Assembly (NCBI RefSeq): GCF_000716605.1 | Contig: NZ_JNXE01000001.1 | Coordinates: 248,001 to 312,000 of the forward strand | Origin: Streptomyces sp. NRRL F-525 | Lineage (GTDB): Bacteria > Actinomycetota > Actinomycetes > Streptomycetales > Streptomycetaceae | Direction: 5' to 3' | DNA length: 64,000 bases | Shown: positions 8,637 to 18,791 of the stretch, in pieces | Numbering within the stretch: the first letter of the stretch is position 1 | How the letters are laid out: every line of letters begins with the position of its first letter | Translations under genes and position numbers: made by a program | Notes under the pieces: generated by a model | What the model was told of the DNA's origin: nothing | The model's input: the letters and a program-made list of their open reading frames with translations, nothing else | The model's database searches: none

Positions 8637-10454
8637 ATGCGCGCGCCATCCTCGGCCCTCACCCGGGCCCTCACTCTCGCCGCCGGGCTCGCCCTGGTGC
8701 TCACCGCCTGCAGCAGCAGTGGCGGGGGCGGCGGCTCCAGCAAAGGCAGCTCGGCCGGGCTCACGTCCTGCAACACCGTGGGCAAGGCCAACACCTGCAA
8801 CTCGGCCACCACCAAGTCCGGCGGAACGTTCACCTATGTGCTGGAGAAGAACATCCAGCAGTGGAACGTCCAGGACGTCAACGGCAACACCTTCGAGAAC
8901 GGGGAGGCCCTGGAGGTCGTCCTGCCGCAGGTGTTCATACCCCAGCCCGACTTCACCGTCGCGCTCAACACCGACCTGGTGACGTCGGCGACCCAGACCA
9001 GCACCAGCCCGCAGACCATCGTATACAAGATCAACCCGAAGGCGGCGTGGAACGACGGCACGCCCATCACCGCCGACGACTTCACGTATTACTGGCGCAC
9101 CAACAACGGCAAGGACTGCCCGCCGCCGCCCGCCAGCGACTCCACGCAGACCCACGGCTGTCTGCCGCAGAGCACCGCCGGCTACGACCGCATCAAGTCC
9201 CTCACGCCGTCCGACAACGGCAAGACCTTCACCATGGTGATGTCGAAGCCGTACTCGGACTGGAAGTCCCTGTTCGGCGCGGGCTATCCGCTCTACCCGG
9301 CGCACACCGCCGAGAAGCTCTCCGGCGCCAAGGTCGGTGACGCCGCCGCCATGACGGCCACGCAGATGGCCAAGGCCTGGCAGTACTTCCTGAAGACGCC
9401 GCCCACCAAGTACCCCACCGCGGGCGCCTACAAGATGCAGCAGTGGGTCGACAACGACCACGCCACCTACGTGCCCGACCCCAAGTGGACCGGCGCGAAG
9501 AAGGCCACCCTCCAGCGGCTGATCTTCAAGGTGATCTCGGACGCCACCCAAGAGCCGACAGCCTTGAAGAACAACGAGGTTCAGGCGATCTACCCGCAGC
9601 CCGAGGTCGACCTGGTCAACCAGGTCAAGGACATCCCGGGGATCACCTACACCATCGGCAACGGGCTGACCTGGGAGCACTTCGACCTCAACCTGCACGA
9701 CCCGGTGATCGGCAAGTATCTGGCCCTGCGGCAGGCGATGTTCACGGCGATCAACACCAAGGACATCATCGCCAAGACGGTCGGCCAGTTCGACCCGGCC
9801 GTGAAGCCGCTCGGCAACCACAACTTCGTTCCCGGGCAGGCCGGTTACAAGGACGTGGTCTCCGGTACCGGCCAGGGATCGGGTGATCTGACCAAGGCGA
9901 AGAAGTACCTCACGGACGCCAAGTTCACCGGTGTGGGCACGGCGTTGAAGACCCCGGACGGCAAGGCCGTCGGACCCTTCAACTGCCGTTACACGACCGG
10001 CAATCAGATCCGGCAGAGCGAGTGCCAGATCCTGCAGAGCAACCTGGCGAGCCTCGGCATCAAGATCACCATCAAGCCGATCGGCGCCGCCGACCTTGGC
10101 ACGGTCCTCGCCGGGCACCAGTACGACATCATCGTCTTCGCCTGGGTCGCACCGCCGTTCCCGAGCAGCGGCGCCCAGCAGAACTGGTTCACCGGCGGTG
10201 GCGGCAACTACGGCGGCTACAGCAACAAGACGGTCGACTCCCTGATCTCCCAGGCCATCGGTGAGACCGACGCGACGAAGGCCGCGGCGCTCCTCAACCA
10301 GGCCGACCAGATCATGGTGAACGACGCCTACGTCCTGCCGCTGTACCAGAAGCCGACGTTCCTCGCGGTGCAGTCGCGGTTCGTCAACATGCGGAACAAC
10401 TCGTCGAACGTGGGCCCGGCCTACAACACCGGCACGTGGGGCCTGAAGAAGTAG
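8637..10454 (+). CDS. ABC transporter substrate-binding lipoprotein, family 5 (peptide/nickel type)
   Basis: A 605-residue protein with a lipoprotein signal (LALVLTACSSS, lipid Cys-25) and a Ser/Gly-rich linker, followed by a family 5 extracellular binding domain. Diagnostic stretches are ITADDFTYYW near residue 140, the aromatic-rich centre, and the tail segment MVNDAYVLPLYQKP. The ribosome site GGAGAGGAAC is clear. It starts a five-gene importer operon. Family 5 proteins bind oligopeptides but also metals or sugars, so the cargo is uncertain. A hairpin after the gene probably lets it be made in excess of the membrane parts, as is common. Confidence 0.93.
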   Translation: MRAPSSALTRALTLAAGLALVLTACSSSGGGGGSSKGSSAGLTSCNTVGKANTCNSATTKSGGTFTYVLEKNIQQWNVQDVNGNTFENGEALEVVLPQVFIPQPDFTVALNTDLVTSATQTSTSPQTIVYKINPKAAWNDGTPITADDFTYYWRTNNGKDCPPPPASDSTQTHGCLPQSTAGYDRIKSLTPSDNGKTFTMVMSKPYSDWKSLFGAGYPLYPAHTAEKLSGAKVGDAAAMTATQMAKAWQYFLKTPPTKYPTAGAYKMQQWVDNDHATYVPDPKWTGAKKATLQRLIFKVISDATQEPTALKNNEVQAIYPQPEVDLVNQVKDIPGITYTIGNGLTWEHFDLNLHDPVIGKYLALRQAMFTAINTKDIIAKTVGQFDPAVKPLGNHNFVPGQAGYKDVVSGTGQGSGDLTKAKKYLTDAKFTGVGTALKTPDGKAVGPFNCRYTTGNQIRQSECQILQSNLASLGIKITIKPIGAADLGTVLAGHQYDIIVFAWVAPPFPSSGAQQNWFTGGGGNYGGYSNKTVDSLISQAIGETDATKAAALLNQADQIMVNDAYVLPLYQKPTFLAVQSRFVNMRNNSSNVGPAYNTGTWGLKK

Positions 10455-10490
10455 TCCCACGGCTGACAGCTCCACCGGCACGCCCGTCGA

Positions 10491-10520
10491 GCCCGGCCCC
10501 GCGAACTCCGGGGGCCGGGC
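10491..10520 (+). terminator. Intercistronic hairpin (partial terminator or stabiliser)
   Basis: A perfect 10-bp stem (GCCCGGCCCC and its complement) with a 10-base loop lies between the binding-protein gene and the first permease. In such operons these structures usually protect the upstream message or reduce read-through. Confidence 0.6.
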
Positions 10521-10568
10521 CCGGCCCGGACGGCTTCCACGACCCGCCGGCCTCCGAGAGAAGACCGC

Positions 10569-11555
10569 ATGCTCGCCTACACCGTGCGTCGCATCCTCGT
10601 CTCCATCCCCGTCCTCATCGTCTCGACGTTCGTCGTGTTCCTCGTCGTCATCAACTCCGGTGACCCGGTGGCGAATTTCGCCACCTCACGCCAACCCGCG
10701 CCCAGCAAAGCCGCGGTGGCCGCCTTCGCCCGGCACATCCACGCCAACGAGCCGGTCATGGAACGCTATTGGAACTGGATCACCGGCGTCCTGCACGGCG
10801 ACTTCGGCCCCTCCGTGCAGGCCAACCTGAACATCGGCCACGACCTGTTCACCCGCTTCAAGGTGACCATCACCCTGGTCGCCGCCGCGATGATCCTCGC
10901 GCTGATCATGGCCGTGGTCTTCGGGGTGTTCAGCGCGATCCGCCAGTACTCGGCCGCCGACTACACGATCACCTTCTTCGGCTTCCTGTTCCTCGCCATG
11001 CCTGTGTTCTGGTTCGCGGTACTGCTCAAGCAGGCCGGGATCTGGTTCAACCAGAAGACCGGCAGCCAGTTCCTCGGCACCATCGGCGAGAAGTCGCCGT
11101 ACCTCGAAGTCGACACCACCTGGAACCAGTTCACCGATCACGTCGGCCACCTGATCCTGCCCACCATCACCCTCGCGCTGGTCTCCTTCGCGTCCTGGAC
11201 CCGCTACACCCGCGCCTCCATGCTCGAGGTCCTCAACAGCGACTACGTACGGCTCGCCCGCGCCAAGGGGCTGCGGCGCGGCCGGGTGATGACCCGGCAC
11301 GCGCTGCGCACCGCCCTCATCCCGCTCGCCACCGTGACCGCGCTCGACATCGCGATCATCCTGGGCGGCGCGGTGATCACGGAGACGATCTTCCAGTGGC
11401 ACGGCATGGGCGAGATGCTGGTCCAGGCGGCGACCACGCTGGACGTCTACCGCACCATGGCCTGGCTGTTGCTCTCCGCCGTCGTCGTCATCGGGTTCAA
11501 CCTCATCGCCGATCTGCTCTACGCCGTACTCGACCCGAGGATCCGCTATGACTGA
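10569..11555 (+). CDS. ABC transporter permease (DppB/OppB type)
   Basis: A 328-residue membrane protein with the usual six-helix plan. It opens with LAYTVRRILVSIPVLIVSTFVVFLVV and contains the family loop that meets the ATPase (EVLNSDYVRLARAKGLRRGRV, about residues 220-240). The ending [10 protein letters not shown] is typical of DppB/OppB. It forms half of the membrane channel with the following permease, whose start overlaps its last codons by 8 bases (11548-11555), which implies translational coupling. It has no binding or ATPase motif of its own and depends on the neighbouring genes. Confidence 0.93.
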   Translation: MLAYTVRRILVSIPVLIVSTFVVFLVVINSGDPVANFATSRQPAPSKAAVAAFARHIHANEPVMERYWNWITGVLHGDFGPSVQANLNIGHDLFTRFKVTITLVAAAMILALIMAVVFGVFSAIRQYSAADYTITFFGFLFLAMPVFWFAVLLKQAGIWFNQKTGSQFLGTIGEKSPYLEVDTTWNQFTDHVGHLILPTITLALVSFASWTRYTRASMLEVLNSDYVRLARAKGLRRGRVMTRHALRTALIPLATVTALDIAIILGGAVITETIFQWHGMGEMLVQAATTLDVYRTMAWLLLSAVVVIGFNLIADLLYAVLDPRIRYD

Positions 11556-12468
11556 CATCGAGGCACCGGGGTCCGCGGGCACGCAACTACCGCGCGGGGA
11601 CCATGAGTTCACCGTACGACAGCGCACCCAGACCCAGCTGGTGCTGCGCCGCTTCGTGCGGCACAGGGCCGCGATGGTCAGCCTGGTCGTGTTCGTGCTG
11701 ATCATCCTGTGGGCGTTCATCGGCCCGCACCTGTGGCACTACTCGTACCAGAAATACACCGAGGACAACTCCAAACCCCCTTCCCTCAAGCACCCGTTCG
11801 GCACCGACTCCTCGGGCTACGACGGCTACGCGCAGGTCATGCGCGGCACCCAGACCTCGCTGAAGATCGCCATCATGATCGCGCTCGGCTCCACGCTGCT
11901 CGGCGCGGTCTGGGGAGCCGTCGCCGGTTTCTACAAGGGCATCGTCGACGCGGTCATGATGCGCATCGCCGACCTGGTGCTGACGCTGCCGCTGTTCGCG
12001 ATCGCGCTGGTCATCTCCTCGCGCACCGGCGGCTCCTGGTACTGGATCGCCATCGTGATCGCGGGCCTGACCTGGGCGTACGTGGCCCGGGTGGTGCGCT
12101 CCTCGGTGCTGTCGCTGCGCGAGAAGGAGTTCATCGAGGCGGCGCGGGCGCTCGGGGCCTCGGACACCCGGATCATCTTCCGGCATCTGCTGCCGAACGC
12201 GCTGGGGCCGATCATCGTGAACGCGACGATCCTGGTGGCGACCGGCATCCTCACCGAGACCGCGCTCTCCTTCCTCGGCTTCGGCGTCCAACCCCCGGAC
12301 ACCTCCCTGGGGTTGCTGGTCTCCCAGGCGCAGACGGCGGTCGACACCCGGCCCTGGCTCTTCTACATCCCCGGCGCGTTCATCATCGCCATCGCGCTGA
12401 CAATCAACTTCATCGGCGACGGACTGCGCGACGCCTTCGACCCCCGGCAGCAAAGGGTGCGACAGTGA
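11548..12468 (+). CDS. ABC transporter permease (DppC/OppC type)
   Basis: The protein has 306 residues. It has a cytoplasmic N-terminus, a first helix ([18 protein letters not shown]), a long external loop with [11 protein letters not shown], then five more helices. The ATPase-contact loop is [20 protein letters not shown], and the ending [13 protein letters not shown] is typical of DppC. It pairs with the preceding permease. Its stop overlaps the next start in a GTGA arrangement, so the five genes are translated as one coupled unit. Confidence 0.93.
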   Translation: MTDIEAPGSAGTQLPRGDHEFTVRQRTQTQLVLRRFVRHRAAMVSLVVFVLIILWAFIGPHLWHYSYQKYTEDNSKPPSLKHPFGTDSSGYDGYAQVMRGTQTSLKIAIMIALGSTLLGAVWGAVAGFYKGIVDAVMMRIADLVLTLPLFAIALVISSRTGGSWYWIAIVIAGLTWAYVARVVRSSVLSLREKEFIEAARALGASDTRIIFRHLLPNALGPIIVNATILVATGILTETALSFLGFGVQPPDTSLGLLVSQAQTAVDTRPWLFYIPGAFIIAIALTINFIGDGLRDAFDPRQQRVRQ

Positions 12469-13583
12469 CGACCACGAGTCATGGAGTGCGGGAGGTCCCC
12501 GTGACGTCCGCCGTGCTCGAAGTCGAGGACCTCAGCGTGGAGTTCGCCACCGAGGACGGTCCGGTACGGGCCGTGCGCGGCGTCGGCTACCGGCTCGACC
12601 GGGGCGAGTCGCTGGGCATCGTAGGGGAGTCGGGGTCCGGGAAGTCGGTGACCGCGCTCGCCGTGATGGGGCTGCTGCCGACCGGCGCCAAGGTGCGCGG
12701 CTCGGTCCGCTTCGAGGGCACGGAGCTGCTCGGGCTGTCCGACGGGCGCCTGTCCGACCTGCGCGGCAGCGGAATCGCGATGATCTTCCAGGACCCGATG
12801 ACCTCCCTCAACCCCGTCTACAACGTGGGCTATCAGATCGCCGAGACCCTGCTCCGCCACAACCCCGGGATGAAACACAAGGACGCCCGCGGACGCGCGA
12901 TCGAACTGCTCGGCACGGTCGGCATCCCCAGCCCCGAACGGCGCGTCGACAGCTACCCGCACGAGATGTCGGGCGGTATGCGCCAGCGCGTCGTCATCGC
13001 CATCGCGATGGCCAACGACCCGGACGTGATCATCGCCGACGAGCCGACCACCGCCCTTGACGTCACCGTGCAGGCCCAGATCCTCGAAGCCCTGGAGACC
13101 GCCCGCGCCGAGACCGGAGCCGCGCTCGTCCTCATCACCCACGACCTCGGGGTGGTGGCCGGACACACCGACCGGGTCGCGGTCATGTACGCCGGACGGA
13201 TCGTGGAGACCGGCTCCGTGGAGGACATCTTCTACACCCCGCGCATGCCCTACACCCTGGGCCTGCTCGGCTCCCTGCCCCGCCTCGACCGCGAGGAGGA
13301 ACGGCTCACCCCCATCACCGGATCCCCGCCCAGCCTGCTCAACCTGCCACCCGGCTGCCCCTTCTCACCTCGCTGCCCCATGCGCCGGGACGTGTGCGAA
13401 ACGGACGAACCCGCGCTGCGCCGGGCCGGCGGCGACTTCCACCTCAGCGCCTGCCACTTCGCCGACGAACTCGTCGACACCGGTGCCGGACAGGTCTTCG
13501 ACGCCGTCGGCGCGGACACCGAGGCCCTGGCCCGCTTCGCGGAAGCGGCACCCGTCACGAACCCCGAGGAGGACGCCGTATGA
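12465..13583 (+). CDS. ABC transporter ATP-binding protein (DppD/OppD type)
   Basis: The protein has 372 residues. Walker A is GESGSGKS (about 54-61), the Q-loop is [11 protein letters not shown], the signature is SGGMRQRV, Walker B is [13 protein letters not shown] and the switch His is in LITHDLG. The C-terminal oligopeptide-transporter extension has the cysteine pattern [14 protein letters not shown], known in this family to hold an iron-sulfur or structural site. The first possible start (GTG overlapping the permease stop) is used; GTG at 12501 has a better GGGAGG site and would remove 12 residues. It provides energy for import together with the next gene. Confidence 0.93.
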   Translation: MTTTSHGVREVPVTSAVLEVEDLSVEFATEDGPVRAVRGVGYRLDRGESLGIVGESGSGKSVTALAVMGLLPTGAKVRGSVRFEGTELLGLSDGRLSDLRGSGIAMIFQDPMTSLNPVYNVGYQIAETLLRHNPGMKHKDARGRAIELLGTVGIPSPERRVDSYPHEMSGGMRQRVVIAIAMANDPDVIIADEPTTALDVTVQAQILEALETARAETGAALVLITHDLGVVAGHTDRVAVMYAGRIVETGSVEDIFYTPRMPYTLGLLGSLPRLDREEERLTPITGSPPSLLNLPPGCPFSPRCPMRRDVCETDEPALRRAGGDFHLSACHFADELVDTGAGQVFDAVGADTEALARFAEAAPVTNPEEDAV

Positions 13584-14650
13584 CCGCGCCCGCGCAGGCC
13601 GCCACCCCCCTGCCGCCGCTGCCCGGCCACGGCGGCACCGGCCAACCGGTCCTCCAAGTAAGGGACTTGGTCAAGCACTTCCCGGTGATGTCCAAGGGCG
13701 TCATCCGCCGCCGCGTCGGCGACGTCCACGCCGTGTGCGGGGTCTCCTTCGACCTCTACGAGAACGAGACCCTGGGCCTGGTGGGGGAGTCGGGCTCGGG
13801 CAAGACGACGATCTCCCGCACCGTCCTCGGCCTGGAACGGGCCACCTCGGGCCAGGTCCGCTACGGGGAACACGAACTCACCGAGCTGAGCAGACGTCAG
13901 ATGCGGCCGCTGCGGCGCGAGTTGCAGATCGTCTTCCAGGACCCGTACGCCTCCCTCGACCCACGGATGACCGTCCACGAGATCGTCGCCGAACCTCTGC
14001 GCATCCACGGCCGGTACGGATCCGGGGCGGCCGGCGAGGTGAGCGAACTCCTGCGCCTGGTCGGCCTCAACCCCGAGCACGGCAACCGCTTCGCCCACGA
14101 GTTCTCCGGTGGCCAGCGCCAACGCATAGGCATCGCACGGGCGTTGGCCCTGCACCCCAAGGTGATCATCCTCGACGAGCCGGTGTCGGCGCTCGACGTG
14201 TCGATCCAGGCGGGCGTCCTCAACCTGCTGATGGACCTGCAGAGCGAACTCAGCCTGTCCTTCCTCTTCGTCGCCCACGACCTGTCGGTGATGCGCCACG
14301 TAGCAGGGCGGGTGGCCGTCATGTACCTGGGTCGCCTGGTCGAAATCGCCCCGGCCCGGCAGCTGTTCGCCCGTCCGGCGCACCCGTACACGCAGGCCCT
14401 GGTCTCGGCCATCCCGCTGCCCGACCCGCGCAAGGAACGCGCCCGGAAACGGATCACCATCCAGGGCGACGTCCCGAGCCCGGTCCGCCCGCCCAGCGGC
14501 TGCCGCTTCCGCACCCGCTGCCCCAAGTTCGCCAACCAACTCACCGACAGCGAACGGACGTCGTGCGTCGAGGAGGCACCGGCGCTGGTGGACCGGGGCG
14601 GCGGCAACCCGGTCGCCTGTCACTACGCGGAGAGTGTGGAGTTGCTTTAG
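13580..14650 (+). CDS. ABC transporter ATP-binding protein (DppF/OppF type)
   Basis: The protein has 356 residues. Walker [10 protein letters not shown], the Q-loop [15 protein letters not shown], the signature SGGQRQRI, Walker [14 protein letters not shown] and the His-switch VAHDLSVM are all complete. The C-terminal extension has the Cys pattern [12 protein letters not shown]. The N-terminal segment [22 protein letters not shown] is characteristic of OppF/DppF. The start ATG overlaps the preceding stop (ATGA). It completes the importer operon and its end overlaps by 4 bases the end of the convergent kinase-like gene. Confidence 0.93.
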   Translation: MTAPAQAATPLPPLPGHGGTGQPVLQVRDLVKHFPVMSKGVIRRRVGDVHAVCGVSFDLYENETLGLVGESGSGKTTISRTVLGLERATSGQVRYGEHELTELSRRQMRPLRRELQIVFQDPYASLDPRMTVHEIVAEPLRIHGRYGSGAAGEVSELLRLVGLNPEHGNRFAHEFSGGQRQRIGIARALALHPKVIILDEPVSALDVSIQAGVLNLLMDLQSELSLSFLFVAHDLSVMRHVAGRVAVMYLGRLVEIAPARQLFARPAHPYTQALVSAIPLPDPRKERARKRITIQGDVPSPVRPPSGCRFRTRCPKFANQLTDSERTSCVEEAPALVDRGGGNPVACHYAESVELL

Positions 14651-15687
14651 TCGAGGCCGAGTTCTTCGGCGGACGGGTACGGGGTCACCCTGCTCTCGTC
14701 CTGCACGCGGCGATTGAAGTCGCCCACCGTCGCGCCGAGTTGGGCGTACCGGGAGATGAGCTCGGCGGCGGCGTCGGGGATCCCCTCGGGCCGCTTGCCG
14801 TCGGCGCAGGCGCGGATGAAGTCCTGGCGCTCGTCCGGGCCGTAGCCGTACTGGTCCACGACGAGCCAGTGCACCAGGTAGGAGAAGGCGTACGCGCGGT
14901 CGTAGTGCCGGTGACGGTCGTAGAAGTCCCGTTCGTCCGCTGCGAGTCGGAAACGCGGGGTGAGGGCGAGGCCGTAGTCGGCGAGGTAGAGCTGGTGTCC
15001 GTCGGTCAGGATGTTCCTGAAGTGGACGTCGAAGTGCGTGAGTTGGTGCTTGTGGAGGAAGCCGGTGACGGCTTCGAGGCCCCGCTCCACGAGGGCGCAG
15101 GCGGTGTCGGGGTCGTCGGTGCGCAGCTGGGCGGAGAGCCAGTCGTGGAGGGTGTACGGCAGGTGTTCCATGAACAGGGTCAGACTCGCGGACGCCGTGC
15201 GCAGCGCCTCGATGTGCTGGCGGCCGCCGCCCCAGTACGCCACGTTCCGCTCCACGTCGGCGAGTTCCTCGGGCAGTGACTGTTCCGGGTCGGGCAGCAC
15301 GCGCCAGTGGTGGAGGAGCGGGAAGTCCGAAAAGCGGCCGGAGAGGACCCAGTTGGTCGTCATCTCGTGGACGGCCAGCTCCCGCCAGACGCCGAAACCG
15401 GGGCTCGGGACCGCGCCGATGCCGTAGTGGCAGTAGGCGGGGGCTCCGAACACGTTGGCCGTGGACCGGACGTTCTCCGGCCGTCGCTCCACATCGGTGA
15501 GCGGCATCCGCTTCACGAACACCCTTCTGCCGTCCACCTCGATCAGTGCCGAGCGGCCGCCGACACTGGTGCCCAACGGCGTGCCGGCCTCGACCAGTTC
15601 GGCGAGTTCGTGGTCGGAGAGCAGCGCGAGGGACGTGGCGGTGTCACTGTGGGCGACGAGGCGCGAGACGGGAGCCATGCCTCCCAT
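14647..15687 (-). CDS. Protein kinase-like / aminoglycoside phosphotransferase-fold protein
   Basis: The protein has 346 residues. A kinase-like fold is shown by VDGRRVFVKRMPL (candidate ATP lysine near residue 60), the catalytic-loop-like HQLTHFDVHFRNIL (H-x-D...N, about residues 213-226) and LYLADYGLAL, which takes the place of the DFG motif. It has no membrane segment and no sensory domain. Whether it phosphorylates a protein or a small molecule cannot be told. Two starts are possible, 15687 and 15678, and neither has a well-placed ribosome site. It converges with the ABC importer and is followed upstream on the same strand by a DUF1905 gene. Confidence 0.75.
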   Translation of the reverse strand: MGGMAPVSRLVAHSDTATSLALLSDHELAELVEAGTPLGTSVGGRSALIEVDGRRVFVKRMPLTDVERRPENVRSTANVFGAPAYCHYGIGAVPSPGFGVWRELAVHEMTTNWVLSGRFSDFPLLHHWRVLPDPEQSLPEELADVERNVAYWGGGRQHIEALRTASASLTLFMEHLPYTLHDWLSAQLRTDDPDTACALVERGLEAVTGFLHKHQLTHFDVHFRNILTDGHQLYLADYGLALTPRFRLAADERDFYDRHRHYDRAYAFSYLVHWLVVDQYGYGPDERQDFIRACADGKRPEGIPDAAAELISRYAQLGATVGDFNRRVQDESRVTPYPSAEELGLD

Positions 15688-15693
15688 CTTCGG

Positions 15694-15996
15694 TCAGCCG
15701 GACCGGAGTTGGAGGTCGATGGTCATGTCGACCCTCACCTCGTCGTCCGCCGCGAGGCCCTGCGGCTTGCGCACGGCGTTCTTGAGCGGCAGCAGATAGC
15801 CGCCGTCCTTGGGGAAGAGGGACGTGGTGAAGACCACGTCGCCGATCCTGGCCTCGACCGGGATGACACCCCAGCCGTACGAGGCCAGGGCGGCGACCTC
15901 ACGGATGTCCGCCGACTCCTCGTCCGGCACAGGGACGAAGTAGTACGGCGAAGGGCCGCGCCACTCGATCACCCGGCCGGTGAAGACGAACCTCAT
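15694..15996 (-). CDS. DUF1905 domain protein
   Basis: With the start at 15996 the protein has 100 residues and begins MRFVFTGRVIEW. It covers essentially the whole DUF1905 domain: WRGPSPYYFVPVPDEESADI, GWGVIPVEARIG, TTSLFPKDGGYLLPLKNAVRKPQGL and a final valine-rich strand. The family is a small beta-barrel of unknown role, often next to YdeI-type proteins. The site AGGAAGGG lies about 10 bases upstream of the chosen ATG; a start 7 codons earlier is possible. It ends 6 bases before the kinase-like gene begins, so both are probably in one transcript. Confidence 0.85.
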   Translation of the reverse strand: MRFVFTGRVIEWRGPSPYYFVPVPDEESADIREVAALASYGWGVIPVEARIGDVVFTTSLFPKDGGYLLPLKNAVRKPQGLAADDEVRVDMTIDLQLRSG

Positions 15997-16034
15997 GGAT
16001 TCGGTGCCCTTCCTCAAGGACCGTCAGTTCAGGC

Positions 16035-17390
16035 TCAGTTGGCCGCGTAGTTCTGCAGGAACAGCGCCTCCGCCACCGACAGCCGCTCCAACTCCTCAGG
16101 GGACACGCTCTCGTTGAGCGCGTGGATCTGGGCCTCCGGCTCGCTGAGGCCGATGAGGAGGATCTCCGCCTGCGGGTAGAGGGCCGCGAGGGTGTTGCAC
16201 AGCGGGATGGAGCCGCCCTGGCCGGCGTACTGCATCTCCTCGCCGGGGTAGGCGACCGCCATCGCGTCGGCCATCGCCGTGTATGCGGGGCTGGTCGTGT
16301 CGGCGCTGAACGGCTGGCCCTGGCCGATCTGTTCGGTGCGGACGCGGGCGCCCCACGGGGTGTGGGCCTCCAGGTGGGCCTGGAGCAGCTTGGTCGCCTC
16401 GGCCGCGTCCGTGCCCGGCGGCACCCGCAGGCTGACCAGCGCGCGGGCGCCGGCCTGCACGGACGGGGTCGCGCCGACGACCGGCGGGCAGTCGATGCCG
16501 AGCACCGTGACGGCCGGACGCGCCCAGATGCGGTCGGCGACCGCGTTGGAACCGATCAGCTCGACGCCGTCCAGCACCTTCGCGTCCTCGCGGAACTGCT
16601 CCTCGTCGTAGGCCAGCCCCTCCCAGTTCGCGTGGGACGCGAGGCCGTCGACCGTCGTCGAGCCGTCCTTCGCGCGCAGCGAGTCCAGGACGCGGATCAG
16701 CGCGGCCAGCGCGTCGGGCGCGGCACCGCCGAACTGCCCCGAGTGCAGGTTGCCTTCGAGGGTGTCGACCTGCACGCGCACCATGGTCATGCCGCGCAGG
16801 GTCGAGGTGACCGTGGGCAGACCGACGCGGAAGTTGCCTGTGTCGCCGATCACGATCGTGTCGGCGGCGAGGAGGTCGGGGTGCTCCTCGGCGTACCGCT
16901 CCAGGCCGCCGGTGCCCTGCTCCTCCGAGCCCTCGGCGATCACCTTGACGTGCACCGGGACACCGCCGTTGGCCTTGAGGGCGCGCAGCGCGAGCAGGTG
17001 CATGATCACGCCGCCCTTGCAGTCGGCGGCACCGCGTCCGTACCAACGGCCGTCGCGCTCGGTCAGTTCGAACGGCGGGCTCGTCCAGCCGGCCTCGTCC
17101 AGCGGCGGCTGCACGTCGTAGTGGGCGTACAGGAGCACGGTCTTGGCGCCCTCCGGGCCGGGCAGGAAGCCGTAGACCGACTGGGTGCCGTCCGGGGTGT
17201 CGAGCAGGGCCACGTCCTGGAAACCCTCGGTGCGCAGCGCGTCGGCGACCCAGTTCGCGGCGCCCTCGCTCTCGCTCTTCGGGAACTGGTCGAAGTCAGC
17301 CACCGATCGAAAAGCCACGAGCTCGGTGAGCTCGGTCCGCGCCGTGGGCATCAGCGAGGCGACGGTCTCGGCGACCGGATGCGACGACAT
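16035..17390 (-). CDS. M20 family dipeptidase
   Basis: The start at 17390 follows AAGGAG and gives 451 residues; the frame runs much further upstream over the divergent FAD gene, but that part is antisense. Metal ligands of M20 peptidases are visible: YAHYDVQPP (His and Asp), the bridging Asp in GRGAADCKGG, EGSEEQGTGG (Glu), IGDTGN and a late His near IHALNES. This is the plan of the carnosinase-like dipeptidase subfamily with an internal dimerisation domain. It should cleave dipeptides in the cytoplasm with two zinc ions. It is divergent from the FAD reductase with a 132-bp gap. Confidence 0.92.
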   Translation of the reverse strand: MSSHPVAETVASLMPTARTELTELVAFRSVADFDQFPKSESEGAANWVADALRTEGFQDVALLDTPDGTQSVYGFLPGPEGAKTVLLYAHYDVQPPLDEAGWTSPPFELTERDGRWYGRGAADCKGGVIMHLLALRALKANGGVPVHVKVIAEGSEEQGTGGLERYAEEHPDLLAADTIVIGDTGNFRVGLPTVTSTLRGMTMVRVQVDTLEGNLHSGQFGGAAPDALAALIRVLDSLRAKDGSTTVDGLASHANWEGLAYDEEQFREDAKVLDGVELIGSNAVADRIWARPAVTVLGIDCPPVVGATPSVQAGARALVSLRVPPGTDAAEATKLLQAHLEAHTPWGARVRTEQIGQGQPFSADTTSPAYTAMADAMAVAYPGEEMQYAGQGGSIPLCNTLAALYPQAEILLIGLSEPEAQIHALNESVSPEELERLSVAEALFLQNYAAN

Positions 17391-17522
17391 GGGCACGCTC
17401 CTTGTGGGTGCGACGTTGTACGAATGATGCCGTCGATCCTCCCACAGCGGTCTGTGGCGATGTCCGCCGTAGGATGCGGGGGACAGGTGCGGCAGCGGCT
17501 TGATCGGGAGCAGTAGACCATC

Positions 17523-18791
17523 GTGAGCAGCGAGAACTCTTCGGCGGACGACGAACAGCGGGTGTGGGACGTCGTCGTGGTGGGCGCGGGACCCGCGGGG
17601 GCTTCGGCCGCCTATGCGGCGGCGGTCGCGGGACGGCGCGTGCTGTTGCTGGAGAAAGCCGAGCTGCCCCGCTACAAGACATGCGGCGGCGGCATCATCG
17701 GACCCTCTCGCGACTCCCTCCCGCCCGGCTTCGAACTGCCGTTGAAGGACCGGGTGCACGCCATAACGTTCTCGAACAACGGACGGTTCACGCGCACGCG
17801 CCGGTCCCGGCAGATGCTGTTCGGGCTGATCAACCGGCCCGAGTTCGACCAGCAGCTCGTCGAGCACGCGCAGAAGGCGGGCGCCGAGCTGCGGACGGGC
17901 GTCACAGTGACACGAGTCGAGCAGCACGGCTCGGCGGTGCCGGACCGTCGTACGGTCGCGGTCGTCCTGCAGGGCGGTGAGACGGTGCTCGCGCGGTCCG
18001 TCGTCGGCGCCGACGGCAGCGCCAGCCGCATAGGGGCGCACGTCGGGGTCAAGACCGACCAGGTGGACCTGGGCCTGGAGGCGGAGATCCCGGTGCCGGA
18101 GACGGTCGCCGAGGACTGGAAGGGCCGGGTGCTCATCGACTGGGGCCCCATGCCCGGGAGTTACGGCTGGGTCTTCCCCAAGGGCGACACGCTCACGGTC
18201 GGGGTGATCTCCGCGCGCGGTGAAGGCGCCGCCACGAAGCGGTACTTGGAGGACTTCATCGCCCGGCTCGGCCTCGCCGGCTTCGAACCGAGCATCTCCT
18301 CCGGGCACTTGACCCGGTGCCGGGCGGACGACTCGCCGCTCTCACGCGGGCGCGTGCTGGTCTGCGGCGACGCGGCGGGACTCCTGGAGCCGTGGACCCG
18401 GGAGGGCATCTCGTTCGCGCTGCGGTCGGGGCGGCTCGCGGGGGAGTGGGCGGTGCGGATCGCCGAGGCGCACGACGCCGTGGACGCCCGCCGCCAGGCG
18501 CTGAACTACGCGTTCGCGATCAAGGCGGGGCTCGGCGTCGAGATGAGCGTCGGCAAGAGCATGCTGGCGATCTTCGAGAAGCGCCCCGGTCTCTTCCACG
18601 CCGCCCTCACCGGCTTCCGGCCGGCCTGGAAGGCCTTCATGGACATCACCCGGGGCTCGACGACGCTGGGCGAACTCGTACGCAGCCATCCGATGGCCCA
18701 GCGCGCGCTGACCGCGATCGACCGCAGGAACGCGGAGCCGGTGGAGCGCGTGGAGCCCACGGAGCCCGTGGAGGGCGAGGTCAGCTCCTGA
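17523..18791 (+). CDS. Geranylgeranyl-reductase-family FAD-dependent oxidoreductase
   Basis: The protein has 422 residues. It has the dinucleotide-binding motif VVVVGAGPAGASAAY (about 16-30), a conserved RYKTCGGG segment after the second strand that is typical of the geranylgeranyl reductase group, and the second FAD motif RVLVCGDAAGLLEPWTREGISFAL. Members reduce isoprenoid double bonds or related substrates using FAD and NAD(P)H. The C-terminus has an acidic repeat (EPVERVEPTEPVEGE). The gene begins with GTG and converges on the next gene with an 11-bp overlap at the ends. The substrate is not evident, as no prenyl or menaquinone gene is adjacent. Confidence 0.9.
   Translation: MSSENSSADDEQRVWDVVVVGAGPAGASAAYAAAVAGRRVLLLEKAELPRYKTCGGGIIGPSRDSLPPGFELPLKDRVHAITFSNNGRFTRTRRSRQMLFGLINRPEFDQQLVEHAQKAGAELRTGVTVTRVEQHGSAVPDRRTVAVVLQGGETVLARSVVGADGSASRIGAHVGVKTDQVDLGLEAEIPVPETVAEDWKGRVLIDWGPMPGSYGWVFPKGDTLTVGVISARGEGAATKRYLEDFIARLGLAGFEPSISSGHLTRCRADDSPLSRGRVLVCGDAAGLLEPWTREGISFALRSGRLAGEWAVRIAEAHDAVDARRQALNYAFAIKAGLGVEMSVGKSMLAIFEKRPGLFHAALTGFRPAWKAFMDITRGSTTLGELVRSHPMAQRALTAIDRRNAEPVERVEPTEPVEGEVSS

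Noticed and set aside
17391..18308. Apparent 300-residue N-terminal extension of the M20 dipeptidase
   Set aside because: The extension is antisense to the FAD reductase, and a good ribosome site stands at 17390.
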